Positions 11,271-23,700 of a stretch of DNA of 64,000 bases are shown piece by piece. The notes beneath the pieces are model-generated. The model worked only from the letters and a program-made list of their open reading frames with translations. It had not been told where the DNA came from and searched no databases. A program made the position numbers and the translations under genes. Every line of letters begins with the position of its first letter. The first letter of the stretch is position 1. This DNA is from Protopterus annectens (taxonomy: Eukaryota; Chordata; Ceratodontiformes; Protopteridae), in the NCBI RefSeq assembly GCF_019279795.1, contig NC_056727.1, positions 1,205,327,301-1,205,391,300 on the forward strand, given 5' to 3'.

Positions 11271-12758
11271 CCACTTTCCAAGCTGTGTGATGAAACCCCT
11301 TTGTGCAAAACTGTGGCAGCTGGTGGTTTAGTGGAGAAGCGAACAGATCTATGTCTGGAGTTCCCCATGACACTGTCAATATCTGAAATACATGAAGATC
11401 CAGTTTCCACTGTGGGGATCCATGATTTGTCTGCTTAACACATCTGCTAAGGAGTTCTGTGCTCCTGGCAGAAACCTTGCCTGAAGAGTTAGGTGCAAGC
11501 GTAGCGCAGTCTCCCATAAAATCATTGCTTGCCTGCATAGAGGATAAGAATGTGTTCCCCCTTGTTTGTTGAAGTACCACATGACAGTTGTGTTGTCTGT
11601 TAGAATCAACACCTGCCCTGGAAGAAGTAACTCCTTGAAAGCCAGCAATGCGAACTGGACTGCTAACATCTCCTCCATGTTGATATGTAGATGCTGTAGT
11701 CTGGCAGGCCACTTGTCTTGTATCCACTTTCCATTTAGATGAGCTCCCCAAGCAATGTCTGAGGCATCTGTCGGTAAAATCTGACTCGCCTCTGGCCGGG
11801 TCACAGAGAGTCCCTTGTTTAGGTGACATTCCTGAGCCCACCACAAAAATTCTCTTTGAAGGCAAGGTATTATTTGAATGACAGTGTCTAAATCCTGGCA
11901 GTGCTGTGTCCATACATTTTGAGATACCATTGTAACTTCCTCATATGCAGTTTGGCATTGGGAAGCACCAGAATACAAGATGCCATGAACCCTAATGCTT
12001 GAAGGACTGTCTCTGCAGTCAGCACGGACTGATGAGATAGGTGATGGAAGTAAAGTGATAGACTCTTTTGTTTGTCCGGGGTTAAAAAGGCCATCTGGGC
12101 TGCTGTATTCAGTCTCACACCCAGAAAGCACATGTCTTGAGAGGGTACTAGACTGGACTTTATTTCGGTCACAGAATACCCTAGGCATCTTAGCACTGCT
12201 ATAAGATATTCCAGATGCTGTAGAAGGTCTTCCTTTTCTTGAGCCAGAATCAGGCAGTCGTCTAAATAAGGATAGATTTGAAGCGCTTGTAGCCTGAAGT
12301 AAGCTATCACTGGAGCCAGAACCTTTGTGAATACTCTGGGCGCAGTAGATAAGCCAAAGGGCAATGCAGAGAACTGATAATGAGAATCTCCAGCTCGAAA
12401 CCGCAGATACTTCCTGTAACTTAGCCTGATAGGCACATGAAGGTAAGCTTCCTTGAGATCTAAAGTTACCATCCAGTGATCTTTGCCCAGCAGGGGTAAA
12501 AGCTGTTGTAACGTCAACATCTTGAACTTGGGAATGTCCAGATAAGTGTTGAGGAGAGATAAATCCAAAAGCAGTCTCCACATGTTCCCCTTCTTTGGTA
12601 CTAGGAACATGCGAGAATAAAATCCTAGGCCCCTTTCTGATACAGGGACTGGCTGAATGATGTCCAACACCCATCTGTCTTGAGTAATTAAATCCCAATT
12701 TTCTTTGAAAAGAGACAGTCGTCCTTCCAAAGGAGCTGCCAGACGAGAATACTCACTC

Positions 12759-13967
12759 AGGTCTCGCTGCTGAATTTGTTTAGTTGTTGCTGATTCAAGG
12801 TTTGTTTGCATACATCAGTTCATTTACTTCCAAGTATACAGATATTACAGTGCTAGTATAAGATGCCATCACTAGATACATTTACTTATTTGGCATTTTA
12901 TGCAGATATTACATTTAAAAATCACTATAATAAAGCACTTATTAGAAAAGCTTTGCCACTCTGTTCCACCCCACCAAACTCCCCTTTCTTAAATAGATTT
13001 CCTCTGGGGCTGCACTATTGTCGGGAAAGGGGCTGAATCTCATTGAAACAAGGTATGATGAGTTCCGTTTAGAATGACCTAAATTTCTCCTGAACGTCCC
13101 TGTGGTGACGATCATCTTTGCATTATGACTGGCTGTATAATGCACATAATTTTCATATTGGTGTTAGAATTCTAATATTACTCTGCTAATGTTTTCTTAT
13201 GCTGTTGTGATTTGCTGATAAGAACAGCAGCGTAGCAATCATCACCATAATGACTGAACAAAGGTTGCAGGTTTGCTGTCAGAAAGGTATGTAATATACA
13301 TTTTATCAGTTATCATAGGACAGATAAAAAAATTAATACTCTTCACAAGAATGTGAATTTCAAAAGTAATCCATTGTTTAATTATTTCCGCTAACTGCTT
13401 TTGTCCATATACTAATCTGGACTTCAGAATTAGTATTAACAAAAAATCATCTGATTAATACTGGAGCTGTTGTCATGTGACCTACATCTTATGACTACTA
13501 AAAACACTCTAAATAAGTACTCCATTAAAAATCACTTAAAACACCACCTGGCATTCTCAGCTGATTTCTCATTCAAGTACAGGACAATCCAAATCCTAGT
13601 TAGCTTCCAAGGTTAAACACGTGATTTTTTTCTTTTGAAATTAGCTCTAATTAAGTCCAAATTAGCATATGGACAAATGTGTTTAACCAAATGACTAAAT
13701 GAATGGATTATTTTTGAAATTCAAGCTCTTGTGAAGTTTACTAAGCATGTTTTTTTTATTTTTTATTACAACTTATTGAATCACTAGCTGGGCCCTTTTT
13801 ATGGGTATCCTAGGGTACATGTTAATGAGATTATTTACATGTATGGGAATTCTTTTTATGGTTGGGTCTTCACACGTCTGTACACTCAGTATTCAAGTTT
13901 AGCTATTGGAGAAGGTGATTAATGTGGTGCAATATTCTAGCTTGTGGCTGATAATGTTGGCCAGAAA
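12759..13967 (+). repeat. 1.2-kb direct repeat, copy 2 (right of DIRS A)
   Basis: Second copy of the unit at 8271-9480, same orientation, ending CCAGAAA and followed by CAAGACACC. The left copy's CCAGAAA is followed instead by the DIRS end. This makes CCAGAAA/CAAGACACC the likely original DIRS insertion point and suggests that this copy preserves the unoccupied arrangement on its right side. Confidence 0.9.
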
Positions 13968-14181
13968 CAAGACACCAATGAGCCTTCATATGAATCCATG
14001 TGGATTCCATGCTAAACATCGTACCATCCTTTTTTTAACATCTTTACTAAACATGACATTTTTTTTAAAGTAACAGATTCATATAAAGTAATAGAAAAAG
14101 AAAACATAACATTTTCTTTATTTTCATGCAGTATACATTTCAACAAATTTCATTCACTCTAGCATTCCATAAATTAATGAA
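13968..14181. other. Short unassigned spacer
   Basis: AT-rich sequence between the duplication and the foldback element. I see nothing in it beyond homopolymer runs. Confidence 0.5.
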
Positions 14182-14683
14182 GGGTCTATGTTTACTGATC
14201 AAATGGCACATTCATCGAACAGCCATTCAACGTACACATAGCACTGAAAGTTCATTTCATCAAAAGGCCATCTGATTGCAAATTATATCATCGAACGATC
14301 ATAGTTGGCCAACATAAACAAAATGACACATCGTATGTATCAATGGGTATGGTAGGGATAAGGAAATCTGCCCTTTCCCCACTGTAGTGTAGTCTTGGAG
14401 TTGGTATAATTAGTGGGGTGTGGGTGGTGCAGCCCCACACATGAGGAAGATTTGTTAAACACTGGACCGTCCTTATGTGTGTGTGTGGGGGGCTGTGCCC
14501 CCACACCCCCACTAATTATATATATTAACTCCAAGATCACTTTACAGTGGGGAAAGGGCACATTTCCTAGATTGCACTTATGATTTACGACCATATGACC
14601 TTTTGAAAAAATGAACTTTTGATGGTATGTGTACGATGAACAGCTGTTCGATGAACGTGCCATTCAATCAGTAAACATAGACC
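14182..14683. mobile_element. Foldback MITE with long inverted arms
   Basis: The left arm begins GGGTCTATGTTTACTGA (14182) and the right arm ends with its exact complement (14667-14683). The complementarity continues inward: both arms carry a CATCGAACAGC-type block, an AAAAGGCCAT/AAAAGGTCAT block, a CCCTTTCCCCACTGTA block and TTGGAGTT next to a TAATTAGTGGGG core. The centre is G/C-rich (GGGGGGCTGTGCCCCC). About 500 bp and no coding capacity, so it is a non-autonomous DNA transposon. Flanking target duplications are not clear, so the superfamily is unassigned. A diverged relative interrupts the LINE near 3690-4110. Confidence 0.75.
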
Positions 14684-14785
14684 CACTACTGAATTCCTAC
14701 CTTCCTTTAAATTTCACTCCACCTGCTGAAGACAGTATGTTGTTTCCACAAATTTCATTCTATTTCTATATAATTTGCTTCTTCC

Positions 14786-16794
14786 TTTTTCTTTTTTTTT
14801 TCAATACTCATTTTTATTGTTTTGCCAAACCATTATACATTTCACACACTATTTACATTATGTACAATATTGCTTCCAATGTTTTAGTTCCATTTTGAAT
14901 TTCCCTATAATACATTAAGAATAAATATCATTTTAACCAAGTACAGGAAATTAAAATCACAAAAAATTAAACATAAAAGCATCTACAATAGACAATTATA
15001 AACCAACTCAAGCCAATAATTTGTATTATTTCTACATTTTCTATCTAATCCAAGAATGTGTTGGTACACATACAGAATGTCCTGACGGAAAGTGGATAGG
15101 AACCGCCAAAATAATATTAAAGATTTGTTCCCAAATTTTTGTGCTGTTTATACTTTTCTTATTATTTCTAATTAACAATTTGTGCGCTAATATATGTTTA
15201 ATCGCTAACAGCCTGAAATTTTGCCACGACACCTGTGCTGGGTTCAACCAATTTGTGGCTATATATAATTTCATTAGTAAACTAATATTCATAATTACAA
15301 TCGTTTTTGTTTTGTCCAAATTCTCCGGTGGAATATGTAAAATCAGAAATTTCCAGGAGAGTGTTGAGTTTTGGTAACCCATTTTTTGTAGTTGTAACTT
15401 TAAAGAATTCCATAATTTATAAATGCACTTGCAACTCCAGAACATGTGTAACAGGTCTGCTGTCTGATCTACACACTGTGGACATTTAGGTGACTTTTTT
15501 GAATCAAATTTATGAAGTGTAAGATGGGTATAATATGCATTGTTAAATATCATCAATTGAGTAAAGACCAGTTTTTGAAGTGATCACATTTTAATGTTAA
15601 GTTAAACGCCTCTACTATTTTACTGTCGTCTAGGGATGGCAATTTCTCTCTCCAGTATTTGGATAACAGAATATGATTATTATATTTTCTCTCTTTTGCC
15701 ATTTTATACGCTGAGGATATATATTTTCTATCTTGTTGCAATGCTTCCCACAGATGACCTGAAATAACTAGTTCCTCTTTTTTTATTTCAGAGCTGGTAA
15801 AATAATTTATGGCCAAATCTTTTAACTGCCTCATTATAATTAAATAAGAGATGGGAAGATTCATCTCTTTTAAGATATCATGTACCGCTACTCCTATGAA
15901 GGGGTATAAATCCTTAATTCCTTAATAAATGGATATTTCTTTAAGTCTATCAGTTGATTACCAATAGTTATATTAGGATTTCCATCAAACGGTTGAAACA
16001 TCATCATATATTTTAAAAGGTTCAAGGAGGCAAACAGAGTTTGAGTCGCCACTGCTTATACCTTGATGTGTTCCATTAACTCATATTTACTCAATGTTTT
16101 ATATTCAAAACTGGTACAGCTTTAACATTAATTCTCTTCCCTTTTATATGTTTATAATTTAGCAGTACCCATTTGGGTATCCATTTTCTATTTTCACTAT
16201 CCAAGTAAGACACCCTTAAAATCCTATTGGCCTGAATCACTGTATAATACATCTCAAAATATGGTAAATCCAACCCCTCGTTTAGGAGCCATCAGTTTTT
16301 CATAGGATATTCTCGTTTTCTGGGTTCCCACAGAAATTTCCCCAGTCCTATCTGAAATTGCTTGAAAAAGGATTTCGTGATTTTAAGTTGTGCTGCTCTA
16401 AAAATATACAGCATTCTGGGAGAAGCGTTCATTTTATTATCGCTGCTCTTGCCATCATCGGTAGCTTCAACTTACTCCATCTTTTCAAATCCATTGTTAT
16501 TCGGTCTCCAGTTGCCTTAATATTGTTGATAAAAAATTCTCTATTTTCAGTTGAAAAGTCAATCCCCAAATATTTTATTCTTTCTTCTGTCCTTATTCGT
16601 CCTATCAATGGTAGCATTGAAAAAGGTGTAGGTGTCTTTAGAGGGAATATTTTGGTTTTTTTAAAATTTAGTCTGTAATTAGCGATTTTCTCAAAGGTTT
16701 GTATTGCTGTTAGTATTTTTTCCGTATCTGACACGCTTCTTCCTTTTTCTAAAAACAACACTTCCAGTTTATTTATCTCCTTTATAATATTCAG
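14786..16794 (-). mobile_element. L1-like LINE, second family, 5'-truncated
   Basis: Read right to left. A post-active-site RT segment at 16429-16800 includes LPLIGRIRTEERIKYLGIDF. Connection sequence follows at 15553-16270. The 15041-15556 segment has the L1-type zinc-knuckle arrangement (CPQCVDQTADLLHMFWSC). The oligo(T) run at 14786-14802 is its poly(A) tail. It is a different family from the LINE at 2871-6760. Only the 3' ~2 kb is present. The 171-codon frame at 15041-15556 is the best preserved part. A Tigger-like MITE starts at its 5' edge. Confidence 0.8.
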
Positions 16795-16796
16795 TA

Positions 16797-17111
16797 CAGT
16801 AGAGAGTCGATTATCCAAACTAATTAGGATCTAAGGTAGTTCAGCTAATCAAACTGTTTGTATAATCAAACATATAATTGAACCGGATAAAAAAAACTTC
16901 TAAAATGTATTTAACATTAAACAAAAAATAAAAATAAAACAAATATACTGTAAGTACAAAATGGTATGGATTATTATAGTACAAGCTAAAAAACACTCAC
17001 ATGTGAATACATATAAAGTTTACATATTCAGTCTTTATGATTTTTCCTACATGAAAACTTTGGAAGGCTGCTTTCTGATAATTGACATTGCAGATAATTG
17101 ACTCTCTACTG
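16797..17111. mobile_element. Tigger/pogo-like MITE with TA target duplication
   Basis: A 315-bp non-coding element. The left end is CAGTAGAGAGTCGATTATCC, and the right end read on the minus strand is CAGTAGAGAGTCAATTATCT. Both ends are flanked by TA (16795-16796 and 17112-17113), the duplication expected for Tc1/mariner/pogo elements, and CAGTAnAnnnTC..TTATCC is the Tigger-style end. It has no transposase and would have been moved in trans by an autonomous relative. Confidence 0.85.
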
Positions 17112-17113
17112 TA

Positions 17114-17740
17114 CTTCTTTTAAAGTTGGTTTTGATTTTGAATTCCATTTTTCCATTAACTGCCTTTCTTCCAGTCAATAGCATTAAACTTAGTAAGGCC
17201 TTGTTATATTTGGGCAATTCAGATTTTGTGTCCTAGCTTAAACAGATAATTTCCTTAGTTACAGTCATTTACTCCTCCAACATTTCTGACACAGTATTCT
17301 ATGAGGAATTTTTGAAATCTACCAACTTACAACATTCCCAATTACCTCTGATTTCCCATTGCACCTTCAACATTTGCTGTAATTCTGAGGGAACATTATC
17401 ATAAGTCTGCTTGGGAAGTAAAATTATTTGTGCAAATTCTTCTAAGTAAAAACCCTAAACCTTTTAGGCTGTATTTCATACTTCAGAGCCATGCAGATGT
17501 CCAGCTATTGCTCTCATATATCTTGCTTTTCTATAGTCCTCAAACCGGTCAAGTGCTGTCGTGCCTCCTTTGCATGGACTTGACACCAAGCTGGTACTGG
17601 GATAAGATGTTGATGGAATCCTTATGGCCCCACATTGACTACCCAAACACTGAAATGTATGGATTCTTTATGTTTAATTTTCCAAGTCTTTTGGGTTTAT
17701 GATACCATGCTAGAAATGGATCCCATTCCTAAGTCAGGCT
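17114..17740 (-). mobile_element. Fragment of the first L1-like LINE family
   Basis: Aligns by eye with about 3185-3700 of the LINE at 2871-6760, for example the shared AGTAAGGCCTTGTTAT / AGCAAGGCTTTACTAT stretch and the cysteine-rich region near 17340-17390. It is the C-terminal ORF2 part only, heavily diverged. It lies directly against the Tigger-like MITE, with a different LINE on that element's other side. Confidence 0.65.
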
Positions 17741-18136
17741 ATGATTAAAGTTCAAGAAACTAGTATTATTTCAATATTTGATGTCAGCCAGAAGTGCTGT
17801 GTGCAGCACCCACAATGTGCCTAGAAATTACTCCTCCTGCAATTTATACTAAGTTACATGTGTTGGCAGCATATGTAAATATGACTGTAAATTCTTTTTT
17901 GTTAGATCTATTACTCCTGCTACTATTAGAAATGCCTAGATATCTTTCTTTCACATTGCTCTTTTTTCTGCCTGCAATTCTTGGTATTATATGACTTTGT
18001 GTCTCTCTGTACATAAGACACTGTAATAACTATGTGTAGCAATTTCAATGATCAATGCTACTTTTGTCTTTTTTTTTTCTGGACTGCTATATCTGGTTTT
18101 CTCATATCTATTTTTAAACTCTTGGTAATCAGTGAT
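17741..18136. other. Unassigned spacer
   Basis: T-rich sequence between two LINE fragments. No gene or repeat is recognised. The 66-codon plus-strand frame at 17794-17994 is unsupported. Confidence 0.4.
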
Positions 18137-20705
18137 CTTCTTCTTTTTCTTTCATCTGCTCTCTTTAGGGGCGCCACATCAGATTATCTGTTTCCATTTT
18201 TCCTGTCCTCTGCATCTTGCTCTGTCACACCAACCACCTGCATGTCCTCTCTCACCGCATCCATAAACCTTATCTTAGGCCTTCCTCTTTTCCTCTTACC
18301 TGGTAGCTCCATCCTTAGCATCCTTCTCCCAATATACCCAGAATCCCTCTTCAGCACATGTCCAAACCACGCAATCCCTCCTGTCTGGCTTTGTCTCCAA
18401 ACCATCCAGCCTGAGCTGACTCTCTAATATACTCCTGTCTAATCCTGTCCATCCTCATCACACCCAATGCAAATCTCAGCATCTTTAACTCTGCCACCTC
18501 CAGCTCTGACTCCTGTCTTTTCATCAGTGCCACCATCTCCAACCCATATAACATAGCTGGTCTCACTACCCTCTTGTAGACCTTCCCTTTCACTCTTACT
18601 GGTACCTGTGTGTCACAAATCACTCCTGACACTCTTCTCCATCTACTACACCCTGCCTGTACTCTCTTCCTCACCTCTCTTCCACACTCACCGTTACTCT
18701 GAACTGCTGATCCCAAGTATTTAAACTCATCCACCTTCGCCAACTCTACTCCCTGCATCCTCACCATTCCTCTATCCTTCCTGTCATTCACATACATATA
18801 TTCCGTCTTAGTCCTGCTGACCTTCATTCCTCTCCTCTGCAGAGCATATCTCCACCTCTCTAGTGTGTTTGCTACCTGTTCCCTACTTTCACTACAAATC
18901 ACAATGTCATCTGCAAACATCATAGTCCACTGGGACTCCTGTCTGATCTTGTCCGTCAACCTTTCCATCACTTTTGCAAATAAGAAAGGGCTCAGAGCTG
19001 ATCCTTGATGTAACCCCACCTCTACCTTGAACACATCCGTCACTCCTACCTCAGACCTCATCACTGTCACACTGCCCTTGTGCAGATTTTGTACCACACT
19101 TTATTTTATTTATTTATTTATTTGACATTTGTTAACTGGGATGATCCAACTGGGTATAACCCTTTTTCAGTGGAGGCCCAGGGAGAAAATCTCCACAGAG
19201 ACAATAGTAAAATTACAATGAGATATAGTAAAAGACAAATATTTACAAAAATTAACAATATCAGCAGTAATAAATATATCTATTATAAATATATCACTAT
19301 ATTTATATATATCAATATATCACTCTTACATACTTCTCTGCCACTCCAAACTGCCTCATACAATATCACACCTTCTCTCTAGGCACCCTGTCATATGTTT
19401 TCTCTAAGTCCACAAAGACACACTGCAACTCCTTCTGATCTTCTCTATACTTCTCAATCAACACCCTCAGAGCAAATATTGCTTTTGTAGTGCTCTTTCC
19501 CGGCATAAAACTGTACTGCTGCTCACTAATCATCACCTTCTTTCTTAACGTAGCTTCCACTACTCTTTCCAATAACTTCATGCTGTGGCTGATCAATTTT
19601 ATCCCATTGTAGTTATTACAGTTGTGCACATTACCTTTATTCTTAAAAATCAGTCCCAATACACTTCTCAGGCATCTTCTCACTTTCCAATATTCTGTTA
19701 AACAAGCTGGTTAAAAAACCCACTGCCATCTCTCCTAAACACCTCCATGCTTCCACAAGTATGTCATCTGGACAAACAGCCTCTCCATTTTTCACCCTCT
19801 TCATAGCTGTCCTTACTTCCTCCTTGCTATTCCGTTGCACTTCCTAATTCGCTATCCCCACATCATCCAACCTTCTCTCTCATTCTCTTCATTCATCAGC
19901 CCCTCAAAGTACTCTTTCTATCTGCTCAAAACAGTCACCTCGCTTGTGAGTACGTTTCCCTTGTCATCCTCTAGCACCCTAACCTACTGCACATCTTTTT
20001 CAGCTTAGTCCCTCTGTCTAGCCAATTGGTACAGGTCCTTTTCTCCCTCCTTAGTGTCCAACCTTTCATACAACTTGCCATGCTCCTTATCCTTAGCCTT
20101 TGCCACCTCATCTCCGTGTACTCCTGTTTACTTTCTTCTTCTCTCTGGCAATCCCATTTCTTCTTCACCAACCTCTTCCTCTGCATGTTCTCCTGTACTT
20201 CCTCATTCCAGCACCAGGACTCCTTGTCCTCCTTCCACTGTTCAGATGTCACACCAAGCACCTTTCTAGCTGTCTCCCCTACCACCTCTGCTGTGGCTGC
20301 CCAGCTATCTGGTAGCTCTTCACTACCACCCAATACCTGTCTTAATTCTTCCCTGAACTTCACCTTACAGTTATCCTTTTTCAACTTCCACCACCTGATC
20401 CTTGGCACTGCCCTCACTCTCCTCCTCCTCTTCTTAATTGCCAACATCATCAACAGACCACCATCCTATGCTGCCTAATTACGCTTTCCCCGTCACCATT
20501 TTGCAGTCTCCAGTCTCTCTCATACTGGCCCTCCTGCATAAGATATAATCCACCTGTGTGCATCTTCCTCCATTCTTGTACATCACCTTATGCTCCTCCC
20601 TCTTCTTACATCAGATGCCCTTCCTGATGTAACCCTCCCCATTTATCCAGGCTTGGAACCGGCATGAAGAAATACACTGGCTTGTACATCCCCCATTGGC
20701 TGGTT
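18137..20705 (-). mobile_element. RTE-clade LINE, nearly full coding span, broken
   Basis: Read right to left. The endonuclease end near 20530-20640 decodes as REEHKVMYKNGGRCTQVDYI. A linker follows (19971-20453), then RT start (19366-19840: VCPDDILVEAWRCLG, EQQYSFMPGKSTTKAI). The RT core at 18351-19097 has GLHQGSALSPFLFA, MMFADDIVI and EFKYLGSAV. The C-terminal tail at 18184-18405 has WFGHVLKRDS and GRPKIRFMD. HQGSALSP, FADDIVI and the WFGHV-RRD tail are RTE hallmarks. Only the 248-codon frame is long, and other parts change frame. A non-coding repeat interrupts it at about 19105-19327. The short A/G-rich 3' end near 18137 (minus strand GAAAGAAAAAGAAGAAG) suits the simple-repeat tails of RTE elements. 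Confidence 0.85.
19105..19327 (-). mobile_element. LINE/SINE 3'-tail repeat, copy 2, inside the RTE LINE
   Basis: Splits RTE RT coding sequence between the YDRVPRE block (about 19370) and the start of LHKGSVTV (about 19090). On the minus strand it runs through CCTGGGCCTCCACTGAAAAA to CCAGTTAACAAATG and ends in AAATAAATAAATAAA. It is a younger insertion than the RTE copy. The same tail occurs at 6858-6955 and 26662-26760. Confidence 0.7.
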
Positions 20706-23700
20706 TTGTTGGTAATTGGTGATCCCATGTGATAAACTTCATCATTCCCTACAATGCTTTGTGGTTCATGTTTCCAGTGCTTTTCAGTATACAGACCCTC
20801 TGTCACGAGTGTGTCACATGCAGCAAAAAGATGTGTGGCTGTTTCCAAATCTGTTTTTAGAGAACCTGCAGTTGTCTGTTTCTTCCACATGTTCAACAGA
20901 AGCAATGTGTATATAAGTACAATATCCTAGGTACCCATTATTAACCTTTCATCTTTTGGTTTCAAGTCACCTCTTCTTAACCATTCTTTTGTTAAATCCT
21001 GATTGACATGAGGTTGTTCCATGACATCTATGTACTTGCCACAATGTTTATACATCTTCTGCATTTCTTACCTCCTCATCTGATCCTTCTTATATTCTTT
21101 TGTTTTTTGGCATGCTCAGTTGCTGTCTGATTTTCTCTACTTCTGGTTTGATTTACATTCCTTCTTGAACACCAATATGCTTCTGATAAACTAAGCAGAG
21201 AGGAAATCTTAAGTCGTCTTATCCCCTTATTTTAAAAAAACCTTTCACTATGTTTGGCTCTTGTGAGATCAGCAGAAATATATGCAGTTCCACGACTACA
21301 GAGCTAGACATGTCATCAATTTCAAGGAGGCCCATCCCTCCTTCAGGAGGAGGTGTATATAATCTTGGTACACACTGATTTGTGGATATCCTTGGATAAG
21401 CATGAAACACTTTACTTGTTTTCCTGTCCAACTGATCCAATACCCTTTTGGGGCCAGTCAGTCACCCCAATACTGTAAGTTAGCAAAGGAACAGCAAGCT
21501 AGTTTACAGCTTGGACTTTATTCCTAGATGTCAAGGCAGTTTTGAGTATTAGTTTTAGTCTTCTAAAGCATTCCTTACAGAGTTTTATTCACATTTATTC
21601 ATGTTTTATTGCAGTCCTTCATCGTTTCCCAAATATGTATACACTCTCTCCTTCTCAAGTTACTTTATATCACAGTCCTGTCCCATATTGACATTTTATT
21701 GGTGCTGCAGCTGTCCTGCTTTAAACATTGCTTTTGCACATTTATCAAGACCACAACATTCTTACATCATCTGAGAAAGTGTTCACCACTTGCAGTTGTG
21801 CTTTCAACTTCTCATCTGATGAACTATGCAGTTTAATTTATCCACAAAATACATAAATAAAAAAAATAAAAAAAGATACGTTTTTAGACAAGGTTGTTTT
21901 CTGGGATCAAATTGTAACCATGGCCTAACTGCCTAATCTGTTAAGGGCAAAACAAACAAAAACAGCAGTGACAAAAAAATCACATTGGAATATCCCATTT
22001 GAACTTTTATCCCTGGGATAATAATTTGCCCATTGTCATGGCTTAGCTGCAGAGTAGTTCGCCACTGCTTCATGGTCATGTAATGCAATTTATCAATGTA
22101 GGGTGTATCTTGTACATCTGTAAGCATTCCTTTATTCATGAATGTGGGATACTGTCAACTGTTTTTGTAATCTATCCATACCATACTTAGATTCTTCCCC
22201 TTTTTTTACAATTCTATATTATGGTTTTCCTTAGCAATAAGAGATTCTTTGTTCCAGATGACTTTCTTTTGCTACCCTTTTGTTCTATTACCATAACTGA
22301 CTTTTTTTTCTATATTACTATAAATTCTGTCAGCATCAGTTCCAGTATATAGTTTGCATTTCATTGGAAAGTATAGTTATTGGTCTAATTTTTTTAGGAT
22401 GGTTTGCATTTTAAGGAGTAGTATCATTTTTCCTGTTGTTAACCAGGCTGGTGTCCGTTCAGGATGTGCATATAAGTTATTTTTACTCAAGGCTTAATCT
22501 ATGCACAAAAATGCTAATACTTTTTATCAAAAGTTAGGTATTACATCTGGGCCCAGGGTTTTCCAGTTATGGGCTTTACTTAATTTTATTTCAGTTTCTC
22601 TAGCCATTACGTCATATCCTCTACAGTATAACTCCTTATAGTTTCTTTTAATTTTCCTAACCATTCAGCATCTTTGTGCTCCATAGGATCTTCACAAATA
22701 TTTTTTTTCTAAGACGTGTCTGCTTTTCTGGTGGTGTTTTCATTCCTTTTGTTTTGTTCCAAGTTCTCTATAAAACTTTTTTGGATCATCAGTGAATTAT
22801 TTGTAGTCTTCCTTTATATTTATCTGCATATATTCTATGTTTTCTGCCTATGCTGACATTTTCAGTTTATTATTTCAATAGTACATGACGGATCCTGGTC
22901 TGTTTTGATACTGTGCATTGCATTTACCACAGCTATCTTTCTAAGTATTTTTGACAATCAGTTAACTCTTCTATATTCCTTTAATAGTGATACTTCTTAA
23001 TTACCTTATATTTCTCTATTCAGTGCTTCCATGGTGGTATTTTGTTTCTTCCCTTCCTTTCCCTTCTCTCTCTATGTTTTTGTGGTAAGACTTCATCTGT
23101 TATTAATTTAGCTGTGTGGTAATATACCCTGTTTATTTCTTGTTTATCACAAGAATTTCTCCTAATCATCCTAATTACAGAGTTCATCTGTTTTACCACT
23201 ACTTTCTTTCTTTATTTCGTTTATCAATCTTGATATGTCTATGCATCTCTATTAAGTCAAGCAGCTCTTTTCTCAGATCATTTTCTTCTACACTGTGAGA
23301 ACATTATTTGCTCTCAATTTCCTGCAAGCATTCCACAGAAAGTTCCAGAATATCTTCCTGTGGCATCGTGTTCAGATGCACTCTGCTTCATCTGCTGCTC
23401 CTTTATGTGGGAACTCACATCACTTTGCAACATTGCCTGTGTCAGAATTGCTACTGTTTCCTCCTGCTTCCCTTGCTGTGTTACTTCAATTGAACTTTTG
23501 TACCAGTCTCCTACAGCAGGCTCCAGAACATCATGTGGCAATTCTTTAGATCCCTTCTGCTCCACCTGTTTCTCCTTAACATGTGGACTCACTGTTCTAT
23601 CATTCTGCGGCATTACCTGTGTAGGATTTTCTACACTAAATACTTCACTTTGAAAATAATCCATAACTTCAGTTTCTATTTGTTCATCGTTTTCCTTACT

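Larger units (their letters stand above)
9481..12758 (-). mobile_element. DIRS retrotransposon copy A (partial fossil)
   Basis: Tyrosine-recombinase retrotransposon of the DIRS order, read right to left. Parts present: part of the reverse transcriptase and RNase H (about 11400-12758), the tyrosine recombinase (about 9854-11270), the internal complementary region (9820-9907) and the element's outer end (9481-9538). The gag side is not present: the copy stops at 12758, where the second 1.2-kb repeat begins. The RT shows YLDDCLI and LPFGLSTAPRVF. The recombinase shows RRPSTRKVY, an ARRVSELQA arginine region and an HSTRAT box. The coding parts are broken in several places, and the copy is a fossil. 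The sequence is close to copies B and C, so it belongs to the same recent wave. Confidence 0.9.

Noticed and set aside
11376-12698. A 440-codon minus-strand frame in DIRS A as a separate gene
   Set aside because: It is mostly an overlapping frame of the RT/RNase H region. Similar shadow frames occur in B and C at the same places, as expected from shared sequence.
8271-13967. An LTR retrotransposon with 1.2-kb LTRs around a DIRS-like interior
   Set aside because: The repeats lack TG...CA ends and any primer-binding or polypurine site, and the interior begins and ends within DIRS sequence. A duplication fits better.
20026-20478. A 150-codon plus-strand ORF with hydrophobic stretches that looks like a membrane protein
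   Set aside because: It is antisense to the RTE LINE linker and endonuclease region. Its leucine-rich character comes from the complement of lysine- and glutamate-rich coding sequence.
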